From contig NZ_BMSA01000017.1 of the NCBI RefSeq assembly GCF_014648915.1, forward strand, positions 162,418 through 226,417: a DNA stretch of 64,000 nucleotides. Reading direction: 5' to 3'. The stretch's first letter is position 1, and each line of letters starts with the position of its first letter. Of this stretch, positions 33,793 to 42,425 are shown piece by piece. This DNA comes from Streptomyces phaeofaciens. Its GTDB lineage: Bacteria; Actinomycetota; Actinomycetes; Streptomycetales; Streptomycetaceae. The notes under the pieces are model-generated. The model did no database searches, had not been told where the DNA came from, and saw nothing but the letters and a program-made list of their open reading frames with translations. The position numbers were made by a program, and so were the translations under genes.

Positions 33793-34815
33793 TCAGCCGT
33801 CCCCCGCCCGGCCCAGCCGTTCCCGGTACCACTCGGCCATCCCCGGGAGCCGGCTCAGCGGCCCGGGTCCCGGGTCCACCCCCGCCCGCTTCCACAGCTC
33901 GTCGGCGAGATACCAGTGGTCCTCGGCGGCCAGCGCGAACTGCCGCTCCGAGACCCGCCCGGGTGTCGCCCGCAGCCGCTCCCGGCAGACGGCCAGGGGC
34001 CAGTCGGCGTCCGGGCGGGGCGGCAGCACTCCCACCGCCGCCAGTGCGGCCAGGAGGTCGCCGACGCGCACCGGTTCCGGGTGCCCCGCGTGATAGGTGC
34101 CGGGCGGTACGGCGGACGGCCCGACCGCGACGGCGGCGATCAGCCGGCCGAGGTCACCGGCGGCCACCACGGTCTGCAGCGCCCGCCCGCCGTCCCATGC
34201 GGCCGGCACCCGCTCGACGAGTTCCCGCAGCCCGGGTACGACCCACCGGTCCCCGGCACCGAGCACCATCCCCGGCCGCAGCACCACGGCACCCGCCCGG
34301 TGCGCGTACGCCTCCCCCGCGAGCCGGGTCCTGCTCACGGCGGACACCGGCTCGGCGGCGATCTCGTCGACGGCGACGCCCCGGTGCGGCCCGGCCCCGT
34401 AGACGGCGGCCGTCGACAGCTGCACCACCCGGCCGGCCCCGGCCCGCGCCGCCTCCGCCATCAGCGTCCGCGTGCCGTCCACGTTGACCGCCTCGCACCG
34501 CCGCTCGTCCCCGCCGATGTACGACGCGAGATGGACGACCGCCCGCGCGCCCTCGCACAGCCCGCGCAGCGAGGCCGGATCGGTGAGGTCACCCCGTACC
34601 CACTCGACGCGGTCCGGCCGCTCGCCGTCGGGCACGTTCCGCACGAGCGCCCGCACCCGGACGGCCGGACGGCCGCCGCCGGCTGTGTCGGGGTCCAGCA
34701 GCGCACGCAGGGCGTGCGACCCGATGAACCCGGTCGCCCCCGTCAGCACGACCGTGCCGACGCCCTCGTCCTCCCCCGCGCCGCGCGCCCCCTCGCCCTC
34801 GCCGTTCCCGGCCAT
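33793..34815 (-). CDS. NAD-dependent epimerase/dehydratase-like protein
   Basis: 340 residues from ATG 34815 (GGGGGAGGAC upstream); the frame runs further upstream but that part overlaps the divergent phzF-like gene. Rossmann loop TGATGFIG at residues 25-32, then VRGDLTDPASLRGLCEGARA and VVHLASYIG typical of extended SDRs. The catalytic YxxxK is not seen: the expected site reads VSRTRLAGEAYA. It may be an atypical member or a reductase-like scaffold. It is divergent from the PhzF gene. The substrate is unknown. Confidence 0.85.
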   Translation of the reverse strand: MAGNGEGEGARGAGEDEGVGTVVLTGATGFIGSHALRALLDPDTAGGGRPAVRVRALVRNVPDGERPDRVEWVRGDLTDPASLRGLCEGARAVVHLASYIGGDERRCEAVNVDGTRTLMAEAARAGAGRVVQLSTAAVYGAGPHRGVAVDEIAAEPVSAVSRTRLAGEAYAHRAGAVVLRPGMVLGAGDRWVVPGLRELVERVPAAWDGGRALQTVVAAGDLGRLIAAVAVGPSAVPPGTYHAGHPEPVRVGDLLAALAAVGVLPPRPDADWPLAVCRERLRATPGRVSERQFALAAEDHWYLADELWKRAGVDPGPGPLSRLPGMAEWYRERLGRAGDG

Positions 34816-34990
34816 CCGTCCTCCCCCGGACCACGTCCACCGTTGCCTGAATCCCCGGAAAACATACGGCAGTTCACCCGGGTCGACCGTGCTCCACCCG
34901 CACCGGTCCCGCGGGGCCGCGCGGAATCCGGTCCAGGATTCGCGAATTGGCCTTGGCCCGCCCCTTCCGCGACGGCCTACCGTCGCGGAC

Positions 34991-35803
34991 ATGCGCATTC
35001 GTATCGTCGACGCCTTCACCGACCGCCCCTTCGCCGGGAACCCGGCCGGGGTCCTCCTCCTCGACGCCTTCCCCGACGACGACCGGCTCCAGAACGTCGC
35101 TCTGGAGGTCAACCACGCCGAGACGGCGTTCGCCCACCCGCTTCCGGCGGGCGGCGAGGCGGACTGGGCCCTGCGCTGGTTCACCCCGGTCGCCGAGGTC
35201 GACCTGTGCGGCCACGCGACGCTCGCGACGGCCCACGTCCTCGCCACCACGGGCGCGCACCAGGGCCCCGTGCGGTTCGCCACCCGCAGCGGTGTCCTGG
35301 TGGCCACGCCCGCCGAGGACGGCTCGATCACCCTGGACTTCCCGACCGCGCCGCTCACCCCGGCCGTGCTGCCTGAGGGTGTCGCCCAGGCCCTCGGCGC
35401 CGAGCCGCTGACCGCCTTCGACACCGGCCCGCACATCGGGGACCTGCTGGTCGAACTCCCCGACGAGAAGACCGTCCACGCCCTGCGGCCGGATCACCGG
35501 GCCCTCGGCGCGTACTCCCGCCGCGGCATCATCGCCACCGCCCGCGCCGAGAACCCCGCCCTGGGCTACGACTTCGTCTCCCGCTGCTTCTTCCCGAACC
35601 TCGGCATCGACGAGGACCCGGTCACCGGCAGCGCCCACACCGCGCTGGCCCCGTTCTGGGCCGAACGCCTCGGCCGGGCGACGCTCACCGGCCTCCAGGC
35701 CTCGCCCCGCTCCGGCCGCGTCCGCACGGAGCTGCGCGGCGACCGCACGCTGCTCGGCGGCCGCGCGGTCACCGTCATCGAGGGCGAACTGCTGGCCTGG
35801 TGA
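34991..35803 (+). CDS. PhzF-family isomerase/epimerase-like protein
   Basis: 270 residues from ATG 34991. Family signatures: DAFTDRPFAGNPAGVLLLDA, the conserved Glu44 in NHAETAFA (catalytic in PhzF), RWFTPVAEVDLCGHATLATA and DEDPVTGSAHTALAPFWAER. PhzF isomerises a phenazine precursor; most relatives act on unknown substrates. No phenazine genes are nearby, so a housekeeping or detoxifying role is more likely. The family call is firm. Confidence 0.93.
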   Translation: MRIRIVDAFTDRPFAGNPAGVLLLDAFPDDDRLQNVALEVNHAETAFAHPLPAGGEADWALRWFTPVAEVDLCGHATLATAHVLATTGAHQGPVRFATRSGVLVATPAEDGSITLDFPTAPLTPAVLPEGVAQALGAEPLTAFDTGPHIGDLLVELPDEKTVHALRPDHRALGAYSRRGIIATARAENPALGYDFVSRCFFPNLGIDEDPVTGSAHTALAPFWAERLGRATLTGLQASPRSGRVRTELRGDRTLLGGRAVTVIEGELLAW

Positions 35804-35813
35804 GTCCGGGGCG

Positions 35814-35884
35814 GCACAAGGCGCGGCCGCACACGGCGTGGCCACACACCCAGTGGCCACACACCGCGTGCCCGCTCACGGCGT
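35814..35884. repeat. Short degenerate repeats between phzF-like and CPBP genes
   Basis: About 70 bases hold four imperfect copies of a 15-base-period unit (CACACGGCGTGGCC, CACACCCAGTGGCC, CACACCGCGTGCCC, then CTCACGGCGTGGGC). The array runs from the PhzF stop region into the last codons of the CPBP gene. Confidence 0.65.
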
Positions 35885-36661
35885 GGGCAGCCACGACACC
35901 TTCCCCGCCAGCAGGGCGTAGCCGACGAACGCCCCGATGTCGAGCAGCGAGTGCGCCACCACCAGGGGGCCGACCCGGCCCCAGCGCCGGTACAGGTACA
36001 CGAAGACGACGCCCATCGCCATGTTGCCGATGAACCCGCCGACGCCCTGGTAGAGGTGGTACGAGCCGCGCAGGACGGCGCTGGCCATCAGGGCGTTGCC
36101 CGGGCTCCAGCCCAACTGCCCGAGCCTGCGCAGCAGATATCCGACGACGATGACCTCTTCGAGGATCGCGTTCTGGAGCGCGGACATGATCAGCACCGGG
36201 TACTTCCACCACACGTCGGGCAGCGCCTCGGGCACCACGGTGAGGTTGAAGCCGAGGCCCCGGGCCAGCAGGTAGAAGGCGATTCCGGTGCTGCCGATCA
36301 CGGCCGCGATCGCGGCGCCCCGGCCGAGGTCGGGCCAGGGCCGGGTGCGGTCGAAGCCCAGGGTGCGCAGTCCCTGCCCCTCGCGCATCAGGAAGTGCGC
36401 GACGAGGGCGACCGGGACGAGCGCGGAGGCGATCCCGAAGAGCTGCCAGGCGAGATCGAGCCAGGGGCGGCCCGGCGCGGCGGACGCGTTGAGGGTCGCC
36501 GCCTGGTCCTTCAGCCCACCCGGCTTGGTGACCGACCCGATGAAACTGATCAGCGCGGACACACCGCTGGCACCGAGCGAAAGCGCCAGCACCAGCAGTG
36601 TCTCGTCGCGAAGGATCCGCCGAGACGGCCGCTCCTCATAGACCTCGCCCGCCACCCGCAC
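35876..36661 (-). CDS. CPBP-type intramembrane protease-like protein
   Basis: 261 residues from GTG 36661. About eight hydrophobic helices. The CPBP (Abi/Rce1) motif 1 appears as EEVIVVGYLLRRLGQLGWSP with the Glu-Glu pair, but the usual Arg of EExxxR is not at its place; an Arg follows later. Motif 2 appears as RGSYHLYQGVGGFIGNMAMG with His. A third motif (VVAHSLLD) provides another His. Members are proteases or bacteriocin-immunity proteins. It stands alone between PhzF and the glutamate-cysteine-ligase-like gene. Confidence 0.87.
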   Translation of the reverse strand: MRVAGEVYEERPSRRILRDETLLVLALSLGASGVSALISFIGSVTKPGGLKDQAATLNASAAPGRPWLDLAWQLFGIASALVPVALVAHFLMREGQGLRTLGFDRTRPWPDLGRGAAIAAVIGSTGIAFYLLARGLGFNLTVVPEALPDVWWKYPVLIMSALQNAILEEVIVVGYLLRRLGQLGWSPGNALMASAVLRGSYHLYQGVGGFIGNMAMGVVFVYLYRRWGRVGPLVVAHSLLDIGAFVGYALLAGKVSWLPTP

Positions 36662-36826
36662 ACCCGCTTCCGTTCATGGGACACCACAGCTTGCCCCATC
36701 AACCCGGCGTGACCGGCAGCACCCCCACACCTCGGAGCCGACCTCAAGGGGCGCGGGGAGCCGTGCGACCGCCCCCACGGGGCCGCACCCGGCACACGAC
36801 CGCGCCGCCCCGCGCCGCCCCGCGCC

Positions 36827-38344
36827 TCACCGGGCGGCGGCCGGTTCCGGCAACCCGACGGGCCAGGTGTGCACCGGCTCCCCGAGATGCATCAGCTCCG
36901 CGTACCTGCGCGTCGTCGCCGCCAGCGCCTCGTCCCGCGCCAGCCCCGCCTCCACCGCCCGGTGGAAGGTGGCCACCTGCCACGACGCCCCGTTCACCCG
37001 CCTCCGGCACCGCTCCTCGATGACCCCCAGATACCGGTCCCGGTCGGCCGCCTCGACCCCCCAGGCGTCCAGCCCGGCCTCCGCCAGCGGCAGCAGTTCC
37101 TCCCGTACGAGATTCACCGCGTCCACCTCGGCGACTCCCCCGAGCCGCCCGCGCCGCGGCCACTGGAGCCGCGCGTCGATGCCGTGGCGGCAGGCCGCGT
37201 CGAAGTTGGCCGCGGCTGTCTCGAAGGGCAGCCGCGACCACACCGGCCGGGACTCCTCCGCGAGTGCGCGGACGACGCCGTAGTAGAACGCCGCGTTGGC
37301 GATCACGTCGGTGACGGTGGGCCCGGCGGGCAGCACCCGGTTCTCCACGCGCAGGTGCGGGACGCCGTCGGCGATGCCGTAGACGGGCCGGTTCCAGCGG
37401 TAGACGGTGCCGTTGTGCAGGACGAGTTCGGCGAGCGTGGGGATGCCGCCCGCGTCCAGCACCTCCAGCGGGTCCTCCGGGTCGCAGATCGGCAGCAGCG
37501 CGGGGTAGTAGCGCAGGTTCTCCTCGAACAGCTCGTACGCCGAACCGATCCAGCGCTCCCCGAACCAGGTGCGCGGCCGGACGCCCTGGGCCTGGAGTTC
37601 CGGCGGGCGGGTGTCGGTGGCCTGGGTGAACAGCGGGGGCCGGGACTCGCGCCACAGTTCGCGGCCGAACAGGAAGGGCGAGTTGGCGCCGACGGCGATC
37701 TGGGCGGCGGTGACGGCCTGCGCGGCGTTCCAGACGTCGGCGAAGCGGGCCGGTGTCACCTGGAGGTGCAGTTGCACGGAGGTGCAGGCCGCCTCGGGCA
37801 CGATCGACTTCGAGGTGCAGGACAGGGACTCCACGCCGTCGATCCGCAGGGCGAAGTCCTCGCCCCGGGCGGCCACGATCTGGTCGTTGAGAAGCGTGTA
37901 GCGGTCGACCTCGGAAAGATTGGACGAGACCAGATCGTCGCGGTCGAGCGTCGGCAGAATACCGATCATCACGATTCCCGCGTCGACCTCACCGGCCTTT
38001 CGATGGGCATATGCCAGTGACGTACGGAGTTCCTCGGCGAGCCGGTCGAATACCCACCCGCCCAATCGGTGTGGAGCTATGTTGACTTCCAGGTTGAACA
38101 TGGCGAGTTCTGTTTGGAAATCGCGGCTCGCGATCCGCTCCAGCACTTGTCCATTCAGCATTTTCGGCAGACCGTCGGCACCCGCGAGATTCAGTTCGAT
38201 CTCGAGCCCCATGAGGTTCTTGGGGCGGTCGAAGCGCTTCTGGGCCAGAAGCCGCTCCAGCCCCGTCAGACACCGCCGGAGCTTGTCGCGGTACTGCTGC
38301 CGATCGGACAGGTCGAACGCGCCCGCCACGACCTTCTCCCCCAT
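36827..38344 (-). CDS. Glutamate-cysteine-ligase-like (GCS2-family) enzyme
   Basis: 505 residues from ATG 38344, with GAGGAGGGAC upstream; a frame to 38506 extends over a palindrome and is not favoured. GCS2-type features: NLMGLEIELNLAGADGLPKM (ATP-grasp-like Glu-rich strand), FNLEVNIAPHRLGG, ACTSVQLHLQVTPARFADVW and HLRVENRVLPAGPT. The fold forms amide bonds with Glu, as in GshA and EgtA. This long actinobacterial branch is distinct from EgtA and has no known product. Confidence 0.85.
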   Translation of the reverse strand: MGEKVVAGAFDLSDRQQYRDKLRRCLTGLERLLAQKRFDRPKNLMGLEIELNLAGADGLPKMLNGQVLERIASRDFQTELAMFNLEVNIAPHRLGGWVFDRLAEELRTSLAYAHRKAGEVDAGIVMIGILPTLDRDDLVSSNLSEVDRYTLLNDQIVAARGEDFALRIDGVESLSCTSKSIVPEAACTSVQLHLQVTPARFADVWNAAQAVTAAQIAVGANSPFLFGRELWRESRPPLFTQATDTRPPELQAQGVRPRTWFGERWIGSAYELFEENLRYYPALLPICDPEDPLEVLDAGGIPTLAELVLHNGTVYRWNRPVYGIADGVPHLRVENRVLPAGPTVTDVIANAAFYYGVVRALAEESRPVWSRLPFETAAANFDAACRHGIDARLQWPRRGRLGGVAEVDAVNLVREELLPLAEAGLDAWGVEAADRDRYLGVIEERCRRRVNGASWQVATFHRAVEAGLARDEALAATTRRYAELMHLGEPVHTWPVGLPEPAAAR

Positions 38345-38909
38345 CGAAGCGTCCCTCCTCGCATGGGCGGGCCGCGATCGCGGCCGCCGGTCTCCCGGGT
38401 CAGGTGGGATGATGCCCAGCCCGACCGATCGATAACGTCCCCCGTCGCGCGTCGCACCCGCTAGTCTGACCGAAAGTACGCCCGGGGCGACCGGTGGCAC
38501 ATTCACGGGGCAAGCGGCAGAGTGCCCTTTCCAAATCGGAACTCGTGAAAAACGCCGACGAGAATGGGCCGACCGCTACGCGCGGATAACCCGAGGTCAT
38601 CGCAGCGCGAGCCGCTCCGAATCGGGATTTTTCACACGTATCACCGGCCGAATGAACCCTTGCCGAGTCTCCCGGAAGCGAGTAGACGAAACACAGTCTG
38701 AACACGTGTCGTATAAACTCCGCGAACAAGGCAGAGAAGGTTGGGCATCCGCAGTCGAAGGAGCCTGTCGTCCGGATGGCGACAGGCCGCTCGCGCACCC
38801 CGAGAACCCCAGACCCCGGCCCCCGCCTCTCTGACCACCCGAGAGCTAGCTGACAGCGTCGTCCGCCCCCGCCCTCGCGCCACCGCCTGTGAATGAGAGG
38901 CGACCCACC
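38345..38909. other. Long divergent intergenic region
   Basis: About 565 bases without a gene. Near the GCS2 start is a perfect 16-bp palindrome, GGCCGCGATCGCGGCC, at 38370-38385. The middle (about 38530-38720) has clearly lower GC with runs such as GGGATTTTTCACACG and GAACACGTGTCGTATAAACT; it includes the 8-bp palindrome ACACGTGT. At 38764-38786 a 7-bp inverted repeat CCTGTCG/CGACAGG is present. It likely holds promoters for both flanking genes; none could be fixed. Confidence 0.55.
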
Positions 38910-39503
38910 ATGCCGCTGCATGTCCCCCCGGCTCCCGCGCCCGCCCTTCGCTCCGTCCTCACGGCCCTCGGTTCCCCCACCGCGGTCCGTGAGGCCCGGA
39001 CGCCGTCCCTGCGCACGGCACAGGGCGAGGCCACCCCCGAACAGCCACTGCCCCTGCACGTCCTGGACCGGATCACCCCGGAGGGCGTCTCCGCGACCCG
39101 GCTGGCCGGCTGGCGCTTCCTCATCCGCTGCGGGGACCGGGCGGTCGCCGCGGCCGACACCCGGCTCACCCCGGACGGCTGGGCGTTCTCCCACTTCTTC
39201 GAGGGGCCCTACATCGCCTCCACCGAACGGGCGCTGCGCCAGGCCGAGACGGCGACGCAGCCGTACCAGGCACGGCTGCTGTCGGTCCCGGGCCTCTACA
39301 TGCTCACGCTCTGGCTGCACGGAGACACCGAGGGCGACGGCTCCGCCGGACACCCGGCCGCGACCGACCTGCTCGTGCCCCTGGCCCCGGCGCCACCCGG
39401 GATCGCCGCCCACCGCCCGCACCGGGTCGCCGAGTTGCTCCCGGTACTGACCCTGCGGGTCCCCCCGGCGGCACCGCCCCCGCTGCTCGGCTCGCCGGCC
39501 TGA
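38910..39503 (+). CDS. Hypothetical protein, one conserved domain
   Basis: 197 residues from ATG 38910, nine bases after GAGAGG; a GTG at 38889 would add seven residues. A central block (TRLAGWRFLIRCGDRAVAAA, then TPDGWAFSHFFEGPYIASTE and RLLSVPGLYMLTLWLHGD) has clear beta-strand/helix character and is likely the folded domain; both ends are Pro/Ala-rich. There is no signal peptide or transmembrane helix. The family is not recognised. A strong hairpin follows the stop. Codon use is ordinary for the genome. Confidence 0.7.
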   Translation: MPLHVPPAPAPALRSVLTALGSPTAVREARTPSLRTAQGEATPEQPLPLHVLDRITPEGVSATRLAGWRFLIRCGDRAVAAADTRLTPDGWAFSHFFEGPYIASTERALRQAETATQPYQARLLSVPGLYMLTLWLHGDTEGDGSAGHPAATDLLVPLAPAPPGIAAHRPHRVAELLPVLTLRVPPAAPPPLLGSPA

Positions 39504-39514
39504 CCCGCACCGCT

Positions 39515-39552
39515 CCGTACCCCGCCACCGCGGCCCCGGTGGCGGGGTACGG
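39515..39552 (+). terminator. Hairpin terminator
   Basis: A perfect 15-bp stem, CCGTACCCCGCCACC at 39515-39529 and its complement at 39538-39552, with an 8-base loop. It begins 12 bases past the stop of the 38910-39503 gene. Confidence 0.8.
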
Positions 39553-39847
39553 TCGCGCACGCGGCGTTCCTCCGCGCTTCCCCGGGCGGACTAGCCCCAT
39601 CCGGCCACCCGAAACCACCCGAAGTGACAGTGCAGTTGAGATGAACCGCCCGCGCGGGTGATGCGTCATCAACCTGTGAGGGGCGGTGCCACGAAATCCC
39701 TGCGGATCCACGCCCGTGGGGCAACACTGGGTTCCGACCGACTTATCACAACGGGGGGCGGCCATGAACGACGTAACCGACGCTTCACGCCGCGGGACAG
39801 ACACGACAGCCATCTCACACATCACGCCAGAGCGGAAGAACCCATCC
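39553..39847. other. Region between terminator and DUF5999 gene
   Basis: Nothing certain in about 295 bases. A small dyad TGATG-CGT-CATCA lies at 39659-39671, and GGGGGGC near 39754 could serve an ATG at 39764, which is in frame with the DUF5999 gene and would lengthen it to 91 residues. Confidence 0.4.
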
Positions 39848-40039
39848 ATGTGCCAGCACCAGCCACCGTGCCCGACCGCAAGCTCCGCCGACCGGGAGTC
39901 CGCCCGACTCGTGGCGCACCACCCGGAACAGGGCTGGAGCCTGCTGTGCAACGGCGTCCTGCTCTTCGAGGACACCGGCGAGCTGCTGCCGGACGGCCGG
40001 GTCATCGCCCCGCACCGCCCGGTCGTCACGGCCGCCTAG
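39848..40039 (+). CDS. DUF5999 mini-protein, Cys/His-rich
   Basis: 63 residues from ATG 39848 (an in-frame ATG at 39764 would give 91). The sequence MCQHQPPCPTASSADRESAR, then LVAHHPEQGWSLLCNGVLLF and EDTGELLPDG, matches the short DUF5999 proteins of Streptomyces. Cys2, His4, Cys8, His24, His25 and Cys34 could hold a metal; this is inference. Function unknown; the family is nearly confined to actinomycetes. A hairpin (40057-40080) follows the stop. Confidence 0.85.
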   Translation: MCQHQPPCPTASSADRESARLVAHHPEQGWSLLCNGVLLFEDTGELLPDGRVIAPHRPVVTAA

Positions 40040-40056
40040 GGCCGTTCAGCACCGCT

Positions 40057-40080
40057 CGGACGGCGTGGGACCGCCGTCCG
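40057..40080 (+). terminator. Hairpin after the DUF5999 gene
   Basis: Arms CGGACGGC (40057-40064) and GCCGTCCG (40073-40080) enclose an 8-base loop, starting 18 bases after the stop codon. Confidence 0.55.
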
Positions 40081-40203
40081 GGGATCTTCAGGGGCCGGAC
40101 CGCAGCCACCGACTGCGAACCGGCCCCGACGCGTGTCCGCACCCGCTCACTCCTCGTGATCCCCGCCTTCCCTTCCGTACGCACCGCTTTTCCGGAAGAC
40201 TCC

Positions 40204-40214
40204 TGGAAGTTTCG
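40204..40214. promoter_or_regulatory. Weak copy of the CGAAA-N-TTTCG operator at the lacI-like gene
   Basis: TGGAAGTTTCG matches 9 of 11 positions of the CGAAAGTTTCG dyad found at 45606-45616. It lies 36 bases upstream of the repressor start codon, a suitable place for autoregulation. Confidence 0.4.
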
Positions 40215-40250
40215 GCACCGCGCCCGGAACGACTCGACGGAGGTGGGCAC

Positions 40251-41288
40251 GTGGCAGCGAAGGAGACGGCACCCGCGTCCCGGGGCAGGGTCACCATCAC
40301 CGAGATCGCCCGCCGGGCCGGTGTCTCGGTGCCGACGGTCTCCCGGGTGGTCAACGGCCGTTCCGACGTCTCACCGAGCACCCGCGCCCGGGTCGAGGAA
40401 CTGCTCCACCGGCACGGCTACCGCAAGCGCCCCGCCACCGCCTCCCCGGCCCGCGCCGCCCTGCTCGACCTGGTCTTCAACGACCTCGACAGCCCCTGGG
40501 CGGTGGAGATCATCCGGGGCGTCGAGGAGGTCGCCCACGCGGCCGGCGTCGGCACGGTCGTGTCGGCGATCCACGGCCGCTCCGGCGACGCCAGGGAGTG
40601 GATGCGCAATCTGCGGGCCCGCGCCTCCGACGGCGTCATCCTGGTCACCTCGGCCCTGGAACCCACCCTGCACGAGCAGTTGCGCATCCTCGGCGTCCCG
40701 CTGGTCGTCGTGGACCCGATGGGCTCCCCCGCCGACGACACCCCGACCATCGGCGCGGCCAACTGGGCGGGCGGCCTCGCCGCCACCGAGCACCTGCTCT
40801 CCCTCGGCCACCGCCGCATCGGCCTGATCGCGGGCCCGCCCCGGCTGCTGTGCTCCCGGGCCCGCCAGGACGGCTACCGCGCGGCCCTGGAGGCGGCCGG
40901 GCTCGCCGTCGACGAACGCCTCGTCGTCCCCGGCGACTTCCGCCCCGAATCGGGCTTCACCGGCTGCGCCGCCCTCCTCGACCTGCCCGAACCGCCCACC
41001 GCCCTCTTCGCGGCCAGCGACCAGATGGCGCTCGGCGCGATCGAGGCGCTGCGCCGGCGCGGGCTGCGCGTCCCGGAGGACATGAGCGTGGTCGGCTTCG
41101 ACGACCTTCCCGAAGTCCGCTGGTCGGCCCCGCCGCTGACCACCGTCCGCCAACCCCTCGCCGACATGGGCAAACTCGCCGTCCGTACGGTCCTGCGCCT
41201 GGCCCGCGGCGAGCACCCCGACTCGCCGCGGGTGGAACTGGGCACGGAGCTGGTGGTCCGCTCGAGCACCGCGGCGCCCAGGAGCTAG
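40251..41288 (+). CDS. LacI-family repressor of the xylan island
   Basis: 345 residues from GTG 40251 (GGAGGT upstream). The LacI HTH is at residues 14-40 (TITEIARRAGVSVPTVSRVV), with hinge helix RVEELLHRHGYRKRP. A periplasmic-binding-like domain follows (RAALLDLVFNDLDSPWAVEI and VGFDDLPEVRWSAPPLTTVR). It sits beside a xylanase and a sugar transporter. In Streptomyces such repressors (BxlR/XlnR type) are released by xylo-oligosaccharides. Its 3' end overlaps the convergent xylanase by 4 bases. Confidence 0.92.
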   Translation: MAAKETAPASRGRVTITEIARRAGVSVPTVSRVVNGRSDVSPSTRARVEELLHRHGYRKRPATASPARAALLDLVFNDLDSPWAVEIIRGVEEVAHAAGVGTVVSAIHGRSGDAREWMRNLRARASDGVILVTSALEPTLHEQLRILGVPLVVVDPMGSPADDTPTIGAANWAGGLAATEHLLSLGHRRIGLIAGPPRLLCSRARQDGYRAALEAAGLAVDERLVVPGDFRPESGFTGCAALLDLPEPPTALFAASDQMALGAIEALRRRGLRVPEDMSVVGFDDLPEVRWSAPPLTTVRQPLADMGKLAVRTVLRLARGEHPDSPRVELGTELVVRSSTAAPRS

Positions 41289-42331
41289 CTCAGCGCCTCC
41301 CGGATCGCGGAGTACGCCGGCTTCGGCGCCAGCTGCTCGTCCCACGGCAGCGCCGCCCCCTGCCCGGGGAAGAACGCCGGAATCCACGAGTACTTGTCCG
41401 TGTAGTCCCAGACCGTGATGCCGACACACCGCCGCACCGCGAGGCACGCCTGCGTCAGATCCCGGTACCAGTCGGCCTGCTGGGCCAGCTTCTCCTCCGT
41501 CGCGGGCAGCAGCATCCGTACGTCGACCTCGGTCAGCGCGGTGTCCAGGCCGAGGCGGGCGAAGCGGCGCAGGTTGTCCTCCAAGGTGGCCGGATAACCG
41601 TACTGGAGGGCGAGATGGGCCTGGAGGCCGATGCCGTCGAGCGGCACACCCTGCGCCTTCAGCTCCTTGGCCAGGGCGTGGTAGGCGTCGCTCTTCGGGC
41701 CGACGGCCTCGATGTTGTAGTCGTTCAGATAGAGCTTCGCCTTCGGGTCCGCCTGGCGGGCCCAGCGCAGGGCGTCGGCGATGTAGCCGGGTCCGAGGGT
41801 CTTGTAGAAGATCGTCTCGCGGTAGGTGCCGTCCTCGTTGAACGCCTCGTTGACGACGTCCCAGGCGTAGACCTTGCCCCGGTAGTGGCGCACCTCGGTC
41901 TGGATGTGGTTCTTCAGCACGGCCCGCAGCTCGTCGGCCGACCACTCCCTGCTCGTCAGCCAGCCGGGCAGCTGGCTGTGCCAGACCAGCGTGTGGGCGC
42001 GGACCCGCTGGTGGCGGGCGCGCGCGAGGTCCACGATCTCGTCGCCGGCGGTCCAGTCGAAGACGCCCTGCTGCGGCTCGGTGGCGTACCACTTCATGCC
42101 GTTGCCGGGGGTGATCATGTCGAACTCGTGGCCGAGGATCCTCGTGTAGGCGGTGTCGCCGAGTTCGGGGTTGTCGGTGGCGCTGCCGAAGTAGCGGCCG
42201 TGCCGCTCGGCGAGGTCGGCGAGGGTGGTCCGGGGCTTGTCGTGCGCCTGGGCGGCCGGGCCGCCGGCCACCCCGGCGGCCACCAGGACGGCGGCGAGGG
42301 CTCCGGCGAATCTGATCCGGGTGCGGGACAT
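41285..42331 (-). CDS. Secreted endo-1,4-beta-xylanase, GH10
   Basis: 348 residues from ATG 42331, with GAGGAG eight bases upstream. Signal peptide 1-29 (cut probably after AAQA). The catalytic domain is a single GH10 TIM barrel: acid/base Glu162 in DVVNEAFNE and nucleophile Glu268 in TEVDVRM; VWHSQLPGWL and ITVWDYTDKYSWIP are also family motifs. No carbohydrate-binding module follows, unlike many Streptomyces xylanases. It hydrolyses xylan outside the cell to oligomers that the neighbouring transporter would import. Confidence 0.96.
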   Translation of the reverse strand: MSRTRIRFAGALAAVLVAAGVAGGPAAQAHDKPRTTLADLAERHGRYFGSATDNPELGDTAYTRILGHEFDMITPGNGMKWYATEPQQGVFDWTAGDEIVDLARARHQRVRAHTLVWHSQLPGWLTSREWSADELRAVLKNHIQTEVRHYRGKVYAWDVVNEAFNEDGTYRETIFYKTLGPGYIADALRWARQADPKAKLYLNDYNIEAVGPKSDAYHALAKELKAQGVPLDGIGLQAHLALQYGYPATLEDNLRRFARLGLDTALTEVDVRMLLPATEEKLAQQADWYRDLTQACLAVRRCVGITVWDYTDKYSWIPAFFPGQGAALPWDEQLAPKPAYSAIREALS

Positions 42332-42361
42332 GGTGCGACTCCTCACGGTCGGGGTGCGGGT

Positions 42362-42393
42362 CCCCCGGCTCGATCGGAACCGAGAGCCGGGGG
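42362..42393 (-). terminator. Hairpin between sugar permease and xylanase genes
   Basis: CCCCCGGCTC (42362-42371) pairs with GAGCCGGGGG (42384-42393) over a 12-base loop, which itself contains TCGG/CCGA. It lies 33 bases past the permease stop and 31 bases before the xylanase start, so it could end the transporter transcript or set a ratio between the two. Confidence 0.6.
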
Positions 42394-42425
42394 CGGGTGA
42401 GCCGACGGAGATCCGCGGGCGCGCG

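Noticed and set aside
30714..34487. Long plus-strand open frame of 1257 codons opposite the LuxR gene
   Set aside because: A mirror of the LuxR and epimerase reading frames with no domain content; it also runs through the 18-bp repeat.
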